From: Lysobacteraceae bacterium
GTDB lineage: Bacteria; Pseudomonadota; Gammaproteobacteria; Xanthomonadales; Xanthomonadaceae
Direction of reading: 5' to 3'
DNA: 6,043 bases
NCBI GenBank assembly: GCA_017990865.1
Contig: JAGNNB010000051.1
Span: forward strand, 5,804 to 11,846
The translations under genes and the position numbers were made by a program. The notes below the pieces were generated by a model. The model was not told the DNA's origin. It worked only from the letters and a program-made list of their open reading frames with translations, and ran no database searches. Within the stretch, counting starts at the first letter, position 1. Each line of letters begins with the position of its first letter. Of the stretch, positions 5,956 to 6,043 are shown one piece after another.

Positions 5956-6043
5956 ATGACGCTGCTCACGATTCTCGAATTCCCCGATCCCAGGCTTCGG
6001 ACCAAGGCCCAGCCGGTCGATCCGGCCCGGATCGCCGACCCGG
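5956..6043 (+). CDS. def: Peptide deformylase, N-terminal part (runs off the window)
   Basis: Only the first 29 codons are present. The sequence MTLLTILEFPDPRLRTKAQP matches the peptide deformylase N-terminus (E. coli begins [21 protein letters not shown]), including the PDxRLR block. The enzyme removes the N-formyl group from new proteins using a bound metal ion. The metal-binding motifs (GxGLAA, EGCLS, HExDH) lie beyond the window and cannot be checked. The ATG at 5956 has no clear ribosome site. It is transcribed divergently from the tsaP-like gene, a known arrangement around def. In most bacteria fmt follows def. Confidence 0.9.
   Translation, partial: MTLLTILEFPDPRLRTKAQPVDPARIADP

Overview
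The window looks like chromosomal DNA from a high-GC gammaproteobacterium, most likely the Xanthomonadaceae/Lysobacter group. This is an inference from the GC-rich sequence, the protein sequences and the conserved order def - LysM protein (tsaP-like) - dprA - smg. No RNA gene, insertion sequence, CRISPR array or phage gene was recognised.

Right part (about 2770-6043). A divergent promoter region (5825-5955) separates the start of def (peptide deformylase, + strand, running off the window) from a leftward operon on the - strand. That operon holds a LysM protein resembling the type IV pilus secretin-associated protein TsaP (4664-5824), the transformation recombination mediator DprA (3320-4546) and Smg/DUF494 (2770-3243). 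All are intact and of normal family length. Good -10 boxes can be seen for both directions.

Left part (169-2549). Downstream of smg, after a 220-base spacer rich in inverted repeats, lie three tightly spaced - strand genes that form an unusual set. The first is a GYF_2 (DUF4339) protein whose membrane segment and C-terminal half look like a type IV pilin (1689-2549). The second is a shorter paralogue with the same pilin-like part but no GYF_2 domain (1145-1648). The third is a GYF_2 domain joined to an RDD-family membrane domain (169-1116). Both pilin-like proteins keep the pilin helix core and a C-terminal disulfide-type loop, yet lack a prepilin peptidase site. They are therefore predicted to stay as N-in/C-out membrane proteins. 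The trio ends at a perfect 17-bp hairpin (119-156). I see no supportable gene in bases 1-118.

How it may fit together (inference): TsaP and DprA belong to the type IV pilus/DNA-uptake world, and the adjacent trio uses pilin folds in a non-canonical, uncleaved form tied to cytoplasmic GYF_2 domains. The trio is the most interesting part of the window. Its function is unknown.
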